A stretch of 64,000 nt of DNA, from positions 3,956,001-4,020,000 of the forward strand of contig CM076265.1 in the NCBI GenBank assembly GCA_038380795.1. Reading direction: 5' to 3'. Numbering within the stretch: the first letter of the stretch is position 1; each line of letters opens with the position of its first letter. A program made the translations under genes and the position numbers. Shown here in pieces: positions 1 through 13,400 of the stretch. The notes beneath the pieces were generated by a model. The model was given only the letters and a program-made list of their open reading frames with translations. It had not been told where the DNA came from and did no database searches. Origin of the DNA: Pyrocephalus nanus. Its lineage: Eukaryota; Chordata; Aves; Passeriformes; Tyrannidae.

Positions 1-177
1 CATACTGTGTTTTAAAATGTTTGCAAACAAAACCATCCAGCAACTATTTGTACTTGAATGTTTTTGTGTTTAGCATATCTGAAACCTGGAAGGAAAGTTT
101 TATATCTGAAAGTAGGAAAACAAAGCTACTTGATTAAGTTTTAAATTGGCAACTTAATCTAAGGTGATGATGTGACC

Positions 178-328
178 CTGAGATTAGCTCAGTGGGTTAG
201 AACATGCTGCTAATAATGCCAAGGTTGTGGGTTTAATCCCCATATGGGCATTCATTTAAGAATTGGACTTGATGATCCTTGTGTGTCCCTTCCAACCCAG
301 AATACTCTGTGATTCTGTGACTATTCTG
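178..328 (+). mobile_element. TguSINE1-like SINE (tRNA-Ile head, CR1-type tail)
   Basis: The head (178-250) resembles tRNA-Ile. It has a box A-like TTAGCTCAGTGGGTTAG at 184-200, an anticodon-loop region CTAATAATG containing AAT, and a box B-like GGTTTAATCCC at 230-240. The tail (about 262-320) is a CR1 LINE 3' end: TTGGACTTGATGATCCTTG, then TCCCTTCCAACCCAG and the terminal ATTCTGTGA repeat. This combination is the design of the passerine SINE family TguSINE1, which is moved by CR1 machinery (family knowledge). The acceptor stem no longer pairs and box B is mutated, so it is not a working tRNA gene. A 7-bp direct repeat CTAAGGT flanks it (159-165 and 331-337) and may be a target-site duplication, although 12 bp separate the left copy from the tRNA head. 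Confidence 0.82.
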
Positions 329-420
329 TCCTAAGGTCACTGATAGGGCTTCTGAGGACTTGCTGGCCCAGGGCTCTGCTCTCTTTTGTGTGTGTTTGGG
401 TTTTTTTTGTTAAATTTTCT

Positions 421-473
421 TTAGTTATTCAAGTAAAAAATTATTCAATTTAGTTATTCAAGTAAAAAAATTA
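421..473 (+). repeat. Tandem duplication, 29-bp spacing
   Basis: TTAGTTATTCAAGTAAAAAA followed by TTA occurs at 421-443 and again, with one extra A, at 450-473. Confidence 0.9.
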
Positions 474-1116
474 CCCCATGGTATTCTCTTCTAGCATTGA
501 TATAGTTCTTCCTTCTTCTTTGCTTGGGTTTTCTAGTCTTCTCTTTCCAATGTGGGATCCTGTGGGTACTTTTCAAATTTATATTAAAAATTATGCATGC
601 TAAATTTGATGGCAAATATGCTTCAGAGAAGAATTACTGCTAAAGCTGGCATGTAATAAGATTCTCATGATCTCACTGCTTTGTCAAAAAAGGCTGTTTC
701 ACCTGTCCTTGGTGCAATGGTGTCATTGGATAAAGTGGTTGCTTAACACTTACAGGTGAAACCTGTGGAATTAGCTGGAGGTCTTAGATGATTTCTTAGG
801 CTTATCAGAGGGTACAAACTCTGACTATGAACACCTTTGGGTGGATTTTGCCATTTAATGAAATGTTCCCACGTGAGGGGAGCTGGATCACTGCGTGCAT
901 TTCATTAAGGATATCAACACTAGATGCTGGAAAGGAAGGCACCTACAGTATTTAGCAGTGTGTTGTCTAATTTCTGGCTCTGTGTTCATTGAAAAATCAG
1001 CAGTAATTTTCGTGTCCCACGTGGGAACTGATAGGGGCCTCAAAGAGAAGCGGGGTGGGAAATGTTACTCAGTGACAAAGGAAATACCAAGTGGTAGCCA
1101 GACAGACATGAAATCC

Positions 1117-1139
1117 TTTTTTTTTTTTTTTTTTTTTTT
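1117..1139 (+). repeat. Poly(T) run, 23 nt
   Basis: An uninterrupted run of T. There is no retrocopy-like sequence obviously attached to it on the minus strand. Confidence 0.95.
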
Positions 1140-2940
1140 CCCTGTCTTAGAAACTGTTACATAAGATTTGTAGAAACCACAAAAAATGGAACTCTTTAGT
1201 GAGAAATGGATACTGTTTGCCACGGAGCTGGAGGGATCACCAAGGTCACGAAATAGAGGGGAGAGGGCATTTCACAACAGACCATTCGCTTCAATAGGGA
1301 AGTTTCAACTGCTTGTCTTCAGCACAACTGACTGATTGATTTCAGCTGAACTGAGGAAGATGCTGCTGCTGAAAATATTAAGCAAAATCCACACAGTAAC
1401 TGATTTATGCTGAATTTGTACAGGTAGAGGCTGAGCTCTGCCAGCATGGAGATGTGCTCTGGAAAGCCAGGATCTCATGTAGCTTATGATCCTGGTCTTG
1501 ACTTTTCTAGTTATATTTTTCACTTCTTCTTTCTGTTGATAGTTATGAATGAAAAATGAGTATACTGCTAAAGGCACGTAATAAAATATGCAAGAAATGT
1601 CTGCAATGTGTCCAGTCAACGGTTTTGCAGAATCTTGAGCCTTTGAGATCTTGCAGCTTTGCCTCTCAGTCTTCAGTAGAAGTTTTGCACTTAATTAAAG
1701 CAAGAAGGGGCATGAAAATGAAAATGCAGAGCAGACTGTGGATTACTGTGACTAATTTTTTATGTGGGAGCTCCTCCTTCCAGATTCAGTGTTGCTCCCA
1801 GTGAAACAGAAGTGTTTTCCCTTCTGTACAAGCTGCAGATTTCCTTCTGAATTGAAGACTGTGAAGGTTTTATATGAGTAACACATCTTCCTCTAGCATT
1901 TTAACATCATTAACTGTTTCTTTATTTGAAATATTTTTTACTATACTTTGGGTTTGATTTTGACCCTAAAGTTTGACTGTGGTGCTGCATATGGGGACTC
2001 ACCACAACAGTAAAGTTTTCTCTGCATTTACTACTTGGAAATCTTGGAGATTTTTCCTGTAAAACTGAGCTTCCCACACAGACTGAGACTACAACTACAG
2101 GAAACTCTGCTCCAGTTGCTATCTATTTGTTGCTATGCATATCTTTGTTCCCCTAATAGTCAGTACTTATTGAGGCTTTCTCTGTGATTTCTGACTGAGC
2201 ATGGATGCATGGCTTCGTTCCAAAATGAATATATATTTGTTTAATCTGAACAGGATCAGATTTAGAAGCCAGAGACTGGATGAATGAGGTTGCCCTATAA
2301 TTGAGGGATGTGAAATTAATAAAATAAACCTTTCTTCTTTCAGGGCATTCTCTAATTATGATTTACTGTCAATGTTGCTGAAATGCAGAGATTAGATATC
2401 CCATGTGAGGTGTTATTCAGCTTTGATACAGAGATATTTTTAGCTAAATGCTGGTGTAACTGTTATGGGAAAGTTCCTCAGAAGACAATCAAGTGGAAGC
2501 AAACTTGTTTCTCTGATTCTTAAAATTAAATCACCTCTAAGCAGAAACATAACTTTTTAAAGTCAATGTGTTCAATATGGCTTTTTGTGCACTTCCAGAA
2601 TTGCTTATTCAGTGTTCAGAAGGCAGATCCTGCTGTAAATTTAATTACTTCATATTGCAGCTCCTTCCCAGGAAACTTTACTGCATGTGAATTGTGTTAC
2701 AGTTAAGATGTTAAGCTACAGTTTGCACTAAAATGACACAGGGCAGGCATTATACCACCCATTGTTTTAATGCCACATAATAAATGACATGATGGGTGTC
2801 AGGGGGTTGAGGAGGAGAGCAGCCAGTTGTTTTACAGCAGCAAATCCTGATCCCATTAAAACCACTGGGAGTCTTGCCATTTACTTGGTTCATTCCAAGA
2901 TCTGATTATCCAACTACAGAACAATTGTATTTTCAGAATT

Positions 2941-2957
2941 AAAAAAAAAAAAAAAAA
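2941..2957 (+). repeat. Poly(A) run, 17 nt
   Basis: An uninterrupted run of A followed by an A-rich, C-containing stretch. Confidence 0.95.
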
Positions 2958-3775
2958 GAAGAACAAAACAAAAACCTATAACACAATACTCCAACACCCA
3001 GTAAAACATTTTCCCCCCTCCAAAAAAAACTCCATCCAAAAATCCTTTAGCAATATTGTCCCATATCTGTTCTGCTTCTTAACAATTTAAACATTTACCA
3101 CTTCCCCACCCAGACTCGAAGCTGAAAATATTGAAAGACATCTTGACAGATCAATGATCTTGTATTTAAGTTGGGCAGAAAACAGAACTACCCATCTCAT
3201 CCTGCAAGTAATGTATTGATAACTTTATATAGATAGGTGAAATACAGGCTCACCTAAGAAGTTAGGGAAAAGGTGGCATAAAGATTCTTTGTGGCCTACA
3301 CAGGTAAAGATCAAAGACCCTAGTTTAACAAAAGCTTTAAAGAAACACGATTTCAACACAAAAAAAAGAAGACCAAATACTTGCTTATGGTAGCAAACAC
3401 ACTTGAATAGATGTTCTTGTAGTGGATTATGTTTCCCAATGCAAATGTCTTCTGCAAAAATCACTTAATATCTCAATTCTCCCTCTGATTTTACGACACT
3501 GTTATTATTTTTCTCTTGCTGATTTGTAGTAGGTGCAGCCAAGCTCTGCCAGTTGGGAAGTAGAGGTGGGGTTGGTATCGATATATTGGTGTCAGCTAAT
3601 AGTGCTTCAAAAGCAAATGTAAATTAATCTGAATGTCTGTGTCCCCCCCACGTGATTTGGAAAACTAAGTATATTGAAGCTTGTAAGAAAAAGAAATAGC
3701 AATGAAAAATTGGAAGGTTTACAGAACACTTCCGTTCTTCACTGTGATGAGAAACTTGAGTTCTTTGGTTTTGGC

Positions 3776-3790
3776 TTTTTTTTTTTTTTT
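3776..3790 (+). repeat. Poly(T) run, 15 nt
   Basis: An uninterrupted run of T in unique intergenic DNA. Confidence 0.95.
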
Positions 3791-4030
3791 AGTGTAAAAA
3801 TCACCTCATGGTGACTATGAAATTTTCCTCTAGTTCAAGATTCATGTGCAGAATGGAGGGCCAGCTCGGTGTTCTGAGTCTACCAGACACAAAATATTTT
3901 ATGTGAGTCACGGTGTTCCACGAAGCTTTGTTTTTCTTCTTTTACAGCTGTTAGACTGGGAGAGCTCTGTGGTGCAGTTCCCAAGGTTTCTAAGACCTTT
4001 GTTTCTCAGGAAATTCAAGTCTTGAATTCT

Positions 4031-4057
4031 AAACTGAGGTTTTTAAACTGAGGTTTT
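4031..4057 (+). repeat. Short tandem duplication, 14 bp
   Basis: AAACTGAGGTTTTT at 4031-4044 is followed directly by AAACTGAGGTTTT at 4045-4057. Confidence 0.85.
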
Positions 4058-4160
4058 CGGGGTTTTTTTGGTCTTTTGACACTGCTTTTGACTGTGGTGC
4101 CTCTGGTGTAATGTGTAGTGTGATTTCTAGCAAGTGTAAAACCTTAAATTTACTGGTTTT

Positions 4161-4216
4161 CTCTTTTTCCTTCTTCTTTTCTTTTTTTTTTTTTTTTTTT
4201 GTGGTGTGTGTGTGTG
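4161..4216 (+). repeat. Pyrimidine tract, poly(T)19 and GT repeat
   Basis: A CT-rich stretch leads into 19 consecutive T (4182-4200), which join a GT repeat (4201-4216). Confidence 0.9.
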
Positions 4217-6940
4217 ATATTTGCTTACAGTTTCTTGTTTGTTTATTTTTAAATTTTGCCAAACTTATCAAACTTATTGCTTGCAGTTAAGATATTTTAT
4301 GTAATTTTGTGAGGCAAAGAAGATGGTGTTGCTATATTATTGCATTATTATTATTATGGCTTTCTCTCTTGAGACCAGAGATTTCATAAATAGACATATT
4401 GGTTTTTATGGAGTAAAAACAAAAATAAATTCCAGCCCATTAGAAGAATGAGATTCCATTTCATGCAATTTACAGGCATTGATGATGAAATTGTTAGGGA
4501 AGGAAAAAAAAAACCCAAAACCATGACTTTTCAAGTCTATATTAATTAATTTGGAGTAGTTAATGCGAGGTATGTTTGCTGTAGGATATGTATTAAACAG
4601 AATTTTGCTTTAGAATACACGTAAAAACTCGATTACAGATAATTTGATTTTCAGAAAGTTTGATCTTTTTTAATATCAAATTATCTCAGCAGCTGGCAGG
4701 ATGAAAACTGTTTGTAGCTTTGTTTGCAGGCAAAAGCATGTAGGCCTTCTACCTATGTGGAGTAAACGTGTGGAAACATGGCATTTATCTCTTTTAAACA
4801 ATATAGTGGGTTTAGTTCTCATTACTCATTACCATTTCCTAATTTTATGGTGAAAAAATGTGACTCCTTATGCTCTCGTTGTGTTAGGGTTTAATTTAGA
4901 GTTGCATTATTTATCGCTCTGTTGTTGGTTTGGGTCTCTTTTTCATCTTTGCCAATCGTTCTTTTTTTGCACAAAGTTTAGCTAAACTGGGGAGAAATGC
5001 AAGAATTTGCACACTGGGTATGAAAGTTAGACCAGAGGACCAAGGCAACATGATCAAAATGTGCCTGCTTTATCTGAAATCTCATGGCAGGCTGGTCAAC
5101 AGAGCAGTTTTAACAGAAAATTACTGTTGACCTTGTAAGTTGAATAACTCAGAAGCAGCTTTGGAAGATTCTAATTTCGGATGCAAAAGTGTGTTGATTG
5201 TCAGTGAAGTTTTAAAACCTTTTCTGTTGAGATGAGCACAAAGGAAAACCAGGAAAAAAAAAATGGGTGTTTATTCTTAAAGGAATAACTTTGCCAGAAT
5301 AATATTGTTTCATATGAATAGTTGAATAACTGGGCGGTTTGAGCTCAAGTGCTTAAGAAAAGAGATGCAAAATGTAATTCTGATCTGAAAAGATACATAA
5401 AAAATTCAAAAGGAAAGAAAATAACTGTGTTGGGTTTGCTCTGCAATACTCTTTCTGCATTATCTTATTTATTGCTAGCAACTGCCTCTCCAAAAAGGTA
5501 AATGAGAATCCCCCGAGGGAAGTCTATGATAAGCAAATGTCAGCAGATCTTATGAACTCTATTATTAGTTGCTTCAACCCCTGAACCATTTCCCAGCCTT
5601 CTGAGGCTTTTAGCAAGCTACCGTCATGCTTGCCTGAAAATTAGGAAAATTAGAAGGCATTTAAAATACGCAGGGCTGAAAAGAAGCAAAGTCTTTCAAG
5701 AACAGCATAAACCCACTGAGCTGTGTGCTGTGTGTGTTAAAGCCATGTCCGTGGTGTACATTTGGATTATAGTGTAGCAATTCCTAAAAAAAAACCCATA
5801 ACACAGTTCCCAGTGTTATGATGTCTTAGTGTAATTTTTGGGCAATGCAGGACATACCCTTTGGACACATCAGTTCAGAAGAGGCAGATAAATAAAGTGA
5901 CGTGGGACACAGGAAAAGTAATTCAGTTCTTTAAATTCACTAAGTATGACTTCATGGTTTTTAGATGGTGTGGGAAAAAGTGGTAGCATCTGAGGGTTTA
6001 TAGATTATATGTCTACACATATTTTTGGTGGTTTTTTTTCCTTATGAGGACTTTTTCCTTTCTTTCACAAGCACTGTCTTTTCTAGTTCTTAATCACTGG
6101 GAGAGAAAAGTAGGCAGAGGCTTCCCCCCCAGTTCTAGAAGTGCTATCTTTTTCTCTCCTTTTTGAAAGAGCTCATTTCTGCATCTTCCACATGAGCAAA
6201 TATTGGAAAAATATGTTATTTCCCTTGGAAGACCACTTTTCAAATGGCTGAAGATAGCTATTTGGGAAATGATAACACTTACTGTACTTTGGTAGATATC
6301 TTTCTACCAGGCACAGACATTACTTTGTGAAGAATATACTTTAAACTCTTAATTTATTTTTTTTTTTGTAGTTATATTTGGGTTTTCAGAGGGGAAAGCT
6401 ATGCTTTTCCACTTGTGCTGATTGGCAGGGTGTTCTTAGAATACAATTCTACAATGACCTTTCTTTTGCAATTGCCTTTTCTAGCCTGCATAAGTTTGAC
6501 TCTTTGTTTTTATAGACCAGAATACTATGCAGAATTTTCTCAGAAGTTGTTTAATATACTGTTCTAGAGTTAATGCTTCCTTCTTACAGAATATGTGAAA
6601 TAAAACAAAGGAGGGGCTTTATCATTTGCATTTTAGTACAAGCTAAAATGATATTGGTCAACTGCAATTAATTTTTTTTTATGACCGAGTGACTGTAATT
6701 GGGGTTGGCTTTTACTATCATTGTTAGCATAATAAGGCTGTGTGAGTAAAGCTTTATTCCTTTAAAGCTGATTAAAAAAAATTATAAAAACCTCTCTTCT
6801 GTGTCACAGAAAACATATGTTGCTCAGAGTAAATTATCTGGATGAACACATATGGACAAAGTGAGAACTGAACCAACTAATTTTCTAATCATATATCGTG
6901 GAGAAACTAACTTTAGAGCTTCTAGACCAGTTTTCATTGC

Positions 6941-6958
6941 TTTTTTTTTTTTTTTTTT
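6941..6958 (+). repeat. Poly(T) run, 18 nt
   Basis: An uninterrupted run of T in unique intergenic DNA. Confidence 0.95.
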
Positions 6959-8222
6959 GGTACTCTTCTGCTTTCACACTTCAGCTATAGCTGTCAGGAT
7001 CAAAACAAAACAAGAGGTTTACCTTAAGATTTTTTTTTTCTTCTCTTTCAATCAGAGAGACCAAGAAATGTCTTAGACCCTGTTCTTGTCAAGATACAAG
7101 GCCTTTTGCATAGGAAATTTGAAAAGAACCTGAAGTGGTGTGTGCTGTTTACACGACATCCAGAATAAATTCACCAGTGAACCAAAAAAAAAAACCACGA
7201 GGGCCTTGAAACTCCTGTGTACCTTGTGTTCCTTCCCGTGTGGCTTGAGGCCAGCAGACCAGTCCCAACCACTTTTAGTGTTAAAACTTGAAGGATTTTC
7301 CCCACCAGGTCATTCTTGTGACCTGTTATGTCTACAGACCTGCTGTGTTAATGGATCAGAAGAACTAAGAGTATGCTGTGATGTTTCAAGGTCATTCATA
7401 TGATTTTTTTAGCAATTATTCTTCTGAGCTAGGCCAGCTGAGCAAGCAGCAAGAACTTGGATAGTGCATGAGGATACACTTGGATTTGCTGGGATCTATA
7501 AAATCCTATAAATGGACTAAGTAACTGACTGCTGCTGCATCCTAGGAAGGGCTTAATTGTGGTACATTCTTTTATACATGTTAATATGCTTGAGTGTTTT
7601 TATTAATCTTACTCATACTGCTCTAAATAGTTTTCTGGCGCTTAAGTGTCTTTTTGAGGCAAAACCCAGGAATTTCGTAGCACCATAGGGGAACAGAAAT
7701 AGTCTTGAGGGTAGAAAAGAAAAGGCTGTGTTTGGAAGTGGGATGGAATAGGAGTAGGCAGGAAGCTGATGATGACCTGCGTTGGGTTGGGGCAGTGTTA
7801 GCAGCAGTTCAGGGCATCTGCTTTTACCAGTTGTACAAAATTGTGCCTTCAGCATGATCCTACACACTGATGGTGCAGTGACAATGTAGTTTGGTTCAGG
7901 GAGAAAGTAACTTTCTGCAGCAATTTCTCCTTCCTCTCTCTCTGATTGTTAGGTTGACATAACCCAAGGACTGGTGGTAGAAGGTTTTGAAGGCTGCAAA
8001 TCATCCATATCAGGGAAGGAATAACTCTTCCATCTTCATTCCATCTTCACAATTAGTGAACGCGCTTTTTCTGTGTGTGCAAAGCATCTTGAGGACTGGA
8101 AGCACCACGGCACCTGTCAGGGATTTAAATCTTACCTTTCCAAAGGCAGAAAACCAGAGCCTGAGTGTGGTTCTCCCACCCTCTATTCCACAATAAACAG
8201 CCTTTATGACAGGTTTGGATGA

Positions 8223-8492
8223 GCCGTGCTGATACAGGGAGGGGGCTCGCCTTTCCTTTGGCCAGGTGGGAAGACAGAAGCGCTGCAGAGCCCGTCTTTC
8301 CCCAGATGTGTGGGAATGCGAGGCCGTGTCCCTGATCCAGCAGCGATGGAGAGCGCTGGAAAGAAGCAGCTCCATCTGCTGACTGAAGCACCTCAGTGCC
8401 GGTCAGTCAGACCTGGAACTTTTTACACGAGCCCCGACCGAGAGTGTCATTACCAGACCTCCCTGGCTAATTCACTAACGAGATAACAGCGA
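8223..8492. promoter_or_regulatory. Isolated CpG-rich patch, candidate distal regulatory element
   Basis: I count 14 CpG dinucleotides in about 270 bp, while flanking intergenic stretches of similar length commonly show only a few or none. The composition is balanced and complex rather than repetitive. It ends with two GATA-type motifs (GAGATAACAGCGATAACAGC, 8480-8499). Several overlapping open frames on both strands cover it, but none has splice context or recognised protein similarity. It lies about 23 kb upstream of SPON1. Confidence 0.35.
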
Positions 8493-10182
8493 TAACAGCT
8501 TTGATTGTGGGCTATTAGTATTATTAAATATTCCTTCCTTTTCGTTTTCTCTTGATTTGATGCAGGTTTAAGAGCTGGTCTTGTCCATTTGATGGTGAGG
8601 AGTTAAAAGAGCTGCTTGTTCATGTCATGTGGAGCTTCTGGGTTAGTGGCACGGCTTGAGGGGGAGGAAACCGCTGGAGTACATCACAGAAATGAGTGTA
8701 AGGGTGACAGGCAGAAATCTGAAGCTTCAGATCCTCCAAGGTATCTATGCAGCTAATTAATATGCTGGAAATAGATGGCTTTGGGGAATTGGCCTGACAC
8801 TGGGGAAGCTCTCTTTGACTTCACTGGAGAGCTTCAGCAATGAGAACAGATTTGGCTAAAGATTATCCATTCCAACCTCTTGGGATCAGCCAACAAAGAT
8901 GAGATGTGTAATCTGTGAGAATAGGTTGTCTCCTGTGAAAACGTTTATTCTTTTGTATATGGGCAAACACAGGTGGAATCTTGTTGAAATTTTTTCCCCC
9001 CATGCTTCTTTCAAGGGTTTTGCAGTTGCAATACTTGCTTCTATAGCCCCTTTCTACAAAAGCTTTACCAGAGGGCAAAGTCTTGTCAGGAAAAGTTGGA
9101 ATTTTGCACCAATGCTGGTTAAAAATTTTCAGTTCCAGGAGAGTAATAAGGATAAGGTTGTTTAAGGGTAAGACTGATAAAAATCTCTTCTAGAATACAG
9201 ACATAATATATTTTAATCCAAGAGGTGACTTGAAAAAAAATTGACAAAAACACTTTTAGATCTTTAATACAAATTGCATAGAACTTTTACTGTCTGTCCC
9301 AGGTCATCTGACCTTGGTCATGTGTAAAAGACACAAAACACTGTCTTCTGCTTGATGCTCAATTTATATAACTTAGAAGTATAAAGAAATTTTGATGGAC
9401 ATAGATCATAAATTGTTTTGTAGACATGGAAATTTTGAGTAAGCATCCCAAATTAATTAGGTTTAGCTGTGAACTGTGATTCTAGATTTATTTTTTTTAT
9501 CCAAATTGTTTTATCTGCCCCTAAGAAATGCATCATAACAATTAATTTATATTTTAAAAGTATCTCCAGATCAGGAGGCAAAGGATGAAAATGGTATTCC
9601 AACTATTTGAAAGCAAGTTGAGTTTTAAGTGGGAATTTGAAATCATGAGAATTTTAATGTCTTGTAGTTTTAATCTTGAATGGTAGTATGATAGATTCAT
9701 TAAAATATTCTATTTCTAAATACTGTACCTGATTGTAATTCAGCCTTCACTAATTTATGGGCAGATTTGATTAAAAGGTTCCCACTGAGTTGCTTGTTTA
9801 TCTTATTTCCTGGGTACGATGTGTTAAAAAATTCCCAGTACAAGTAACTGATCCCTGCTTGTTACATCACTAAAATATTTTCAAGTACAGCAGATTCTTT
9901 TCATTTTTGTGTAATAGATAGCTGTTTATCTCTGTGAAACAGAGAGTTGGAGCCTCTGGAGACTGTCAGGTTCTGGCACATAATTCTCTGGGCTGAAAAA
10001 AAGAGTTGGTTTGGAAGTACTGGGTCACTCAAGCATTAGTGGCCTTCCTCTCTGTCAACAGATGGGAGATGCATCCCTCCCTTACAGTAAAATGTAGCAC
10101 CTTAAAAGCTGAGAATCCTTTTTGTGTTCTGTCAGGTCCCAAGTGATTAACTTGGGGAGCCTCTACAGAGGTCACATTTCAC

Positions 10183-10199
10183 TTTTTTTTTTTTTTTTT
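10183..10199 (+). repeat. Poly(T) run, 17 nt
   Basis: An uninterrupted run of T. Confidence 0.95.
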
Positions 10200-10408
10200 G
10201 GCCCGTTCCAAATTTGAAAAAAGAAAAATATAAACAATGAAGTCTGAAATCAGATGGAGATCAAATCAGATTAAATGAAGTCAAGTCAAGTAATGGTGGA
10301 TATGACTACTGGGCTGAGGAAAAAAGCAGTAACAGGTTGTTATCTATGATTTGCCTCAATATCTTTGTGCTGTGATTGAAATAGAAATATGCAAATATTC
10401 TGTCAGAA

Positions 10409-10425
10409 GTGTGTGTGTGTGTGTG
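10409..10425 (+). repeat. (GT)8 microsatellite
   Basis: A perfect GT dinucleotide repeat, a likely polymorphic marker. Confidence 0.9.
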
Positions 10426-13400
10426 ACTTGCTGGTTTCTTGCCTAACTGGTGTTGTTTCTAGACTTTAATAATATTTTTCTATCCCAGTTCCTCAATTCA
10501 CAGTGACAATTTTTCTAAGTCAGTCTTAAGGAAGAATTAAATTTATTCTTATCCTAAATGTCTGGATCAGAATCCTGGAATTTTTAATTATTCCTGAAGA
10601 AGCCTTAATGATGAAGATCCCCTTCCTACCCTCAGCCAGGGTTGTGCAGAACTGTTTTGGTGCTTCATAAACCTCTTAAAAACTGCAGGCACTAAACACT
10701 AACTGTTCTTAAAATACCTTCTCTGACATTCACCTAGAAATGCAGGAGATGACTTTCTGCTACATCCCACTGCACAGTTGATCAGCTGAGATTGCCTTGC
10801 ATTAGGCCTTTGTATATACTGAGGTCTAGTTGCTGAAACTTTCATTCAGTCTGAGCCATGTTTTCACTAGAAGTTATTTCGGAGTTTGCTTTTGTTTGGT
10901 TGATTTATAAATGCAATTAGAATTAGCATATATCCCCAAAGCTGTAATATTTCTTCAGGGAATTGAATTCTCAAGTAAATAGAAATTCTTTGATTGTATT
11001 CAATATTTACACGTTTAAATTTGAGCTTGGCTTTTAATCTTGGGAATCTAAACAAAGCCCAGCATTTGAATGCTTTTTGAGATCTAGAGATGTACTCAGC
11101 CTCTGGAAGAGGTTATTTGCGAACTCAAATACTGGAAGTCGAAATCCAAACATTTTCCTTGGTTTCTTCGCTCCTTGTGCTTTCCTCTTAAAGTGCTAAA
11201 CAGATTCAGAAGTTTCTCAGGCTGCAGCCCAGGCTTTGTTGAAAACTCTGGGAGATTTAGCACACTTTTCAACAGACCAGCCTCCAGCTTTTGGTATGTA
11301 AATAAGCTGCTGCTTAGTTCTTCTGTTTTACTGTTTTGATATAACAATTAAAGAAAAATTACTTAATTGCCTCCTGAATAAATGCCCTTACTAGGAACTG
11401 GGAAAGTCAGAGGAGTTAACTTCTAAGCCAACAGGCAATTTAAGCTAAACACTGAATCATAAAATCGCTGTAGGAGTTTAGGTGCTTCCTTGTTCCCTGA
11501 TCAAAAGAGGAATAGTTAGAAGTTAAATGCTATTAGAGGAGTTTTTGTCCCTGGTTATTTCAGATTTACTTTGACAATCAAATTATAAGTAATGTGATTG
11601 ATGACATTAAATATTCAATTGCTTCAGTAATAAATCCCCAAAAATAATATCTCTAAGGATTTTCTCAAAAAAGTGACATAGCATTGAAGTAGTCAATCAA
11701 GGACTGACCTGGATTTACTGCAATTTATTTAATTACCTGGCACTTATAGAATTTATAGAGACTTGCATGGGAAATATTGTAGACTTAGGAAGAGTTGACT
11801 ACTTTTGTTTAGACTGAGCCAGACCGCTCAGTCTGCCATTTTCTGATTGATGGACTGTAGAACATAAATTCCCAATAATTAGAAGTGATTATCCAGTAGA
11901 AGATTTGCGATCCATAGGAAATTGCATTACTCATGTAACAGCATTAATCATGACTAGATACTGTGGCATTAAAGCTCTGAAGGTGTTTACTGTGAATATG
12001 CTGTTAACTCAGTGAGTTCAGTGAGTAAAAACTTGTAGAGGTGCATGAGTTAAATATACAGTTGAACATAAAAATTGAAATATATGTGTTTTTAGCTTCA
12101 TTCCTTTCCTGACAGTCAGTCAAGTTCTATGGCTCAGTCTGGTACAAAATTTATCTGAAAAAACCCCACAGAATTTAGTCTGTAACAGTGCAGGATCTCG
12201 TTTCTCCAGCTGAGGCTCTGTGGTCATTGGCTCTGTGAACTGAGCTCCACTTTTCACAGGATCAGTGAAAGAATCCTAACCCATTATGTCAGAAACTGTG
12301 GACAGTGACAACTCTTGGAATGGAGTCAGGTTGCATTTACATCTAAATATTTTAGGCCAAGGTATGACAGTAATAACAAAAATAGAGAAGGTAAATGGTG
12401 TATCGAGAGGTTATAACTTAGTGGGACAAACTGATAAAATGTTGCTTTTGTGTATTTTATAGGTAAAATGATGACCTTTACAGCATAGGTGAATATATAT
12501 ATATATAAAAAATACTGTTACTTTTATTTCAAATACACAAGGTGTCTTCCATGGCTCTTCCATGTTCCACTTTTAAAGGGCTTTTTTGGTGGCACTTGCT
12601 CGATATTTTGAGTCCTCGGGTCCATGATCTCATTTTCTGTTTCGTGTACCTATGTGCAAGGCAGGGACAATATCTACTGTGAGCAAAAACTGGAAATCAA
12701 TGTAGCCCAGAATTACTCAACGTTACAACATGTGTTAATTTATTGATCTGGGTTTTACTTGAACTCAGATACCTTATTATACCATTACCCAGTTGGATTT
12801 TTACACTGTTGTTTTTCTGGCTTGCAGGAGCAGTTTCTTTTAACTATTAATCTAATTCCTAAAAATTGCTGTGAAGTTCTAGATTTGAATAACTGACACA
12901 GAACAGACGTGGCCATTTCTTTCCTTGTCAACCAAAGCACATAAAAATTTGGGATGAACACTGCAGAGCTCTGCACGTTTATGAGTTCCACCGAGTATCT
13001 CTTGCATTAAGGCAGCTTTGGGGGAAGAACATGCAATATTGGTTTAAAAGAAAGAGCTGATCTCATTAGAGATTAGCATTACTTTCTCTGGCATTACTTT
13101 CATCAACTCCAGGAAGAGTAAGGGGGGTTTTTGAAGCTGGAATGAACTTGTCTAGAGACTCATCTGTATTCTGAAGATTGAATAACTGTTGCTTTTTCCT
13201 GATTATTTCTGCATTGCCTACCTATGGTTGAAATTGCAAATGCTAAAATGTGTTGTGCAAGGAGTTATTCTTGTAGGTGTCATGGTCCTGAAGAAAAAAT
13301 AGGATTATTTAAAAGCGTATTCATACAAGGGGTGTGCTTAATTTTACAGACTGTAGGGTCAGAGGAGCTAGAGAATTGCTCTTTATTGCATCTTACTCTC

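Larger units (their letters stand above)
338..8222. other. Intergenic AT-rich DNA, no gene seen
   Basis: The stretch contains a 29-bp-period tandem duplication, poly(T) and poly(A) runs (listed separately), and otherwise unique AT-rich sequence. Open frames are short, begin at random Met codons, often run through homopolymers, and show no recognisable domain. Confidence 0.75.

Noticed and set aside
178..250. A functional tRNA-Ile gene
   Set aside because: The acceptor arms do not pair, box B is mutated, and a CR1-type tail follows directly. It is the head of a SINE.
7140..7403. 87-codon plus-strand open frame rich in Cys
   Set aside because: It has no recognised domain, contains a poly(A)-coded lysine run, and lacks splice signals or a promoter context.
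8010..8486. Overlapping open frames of 86-121 codons on both strands
   Set aside because: They overlap on opposite strands in a CpG-rich patch, with no splice context or recognised similarity. They are better explained by base composition.
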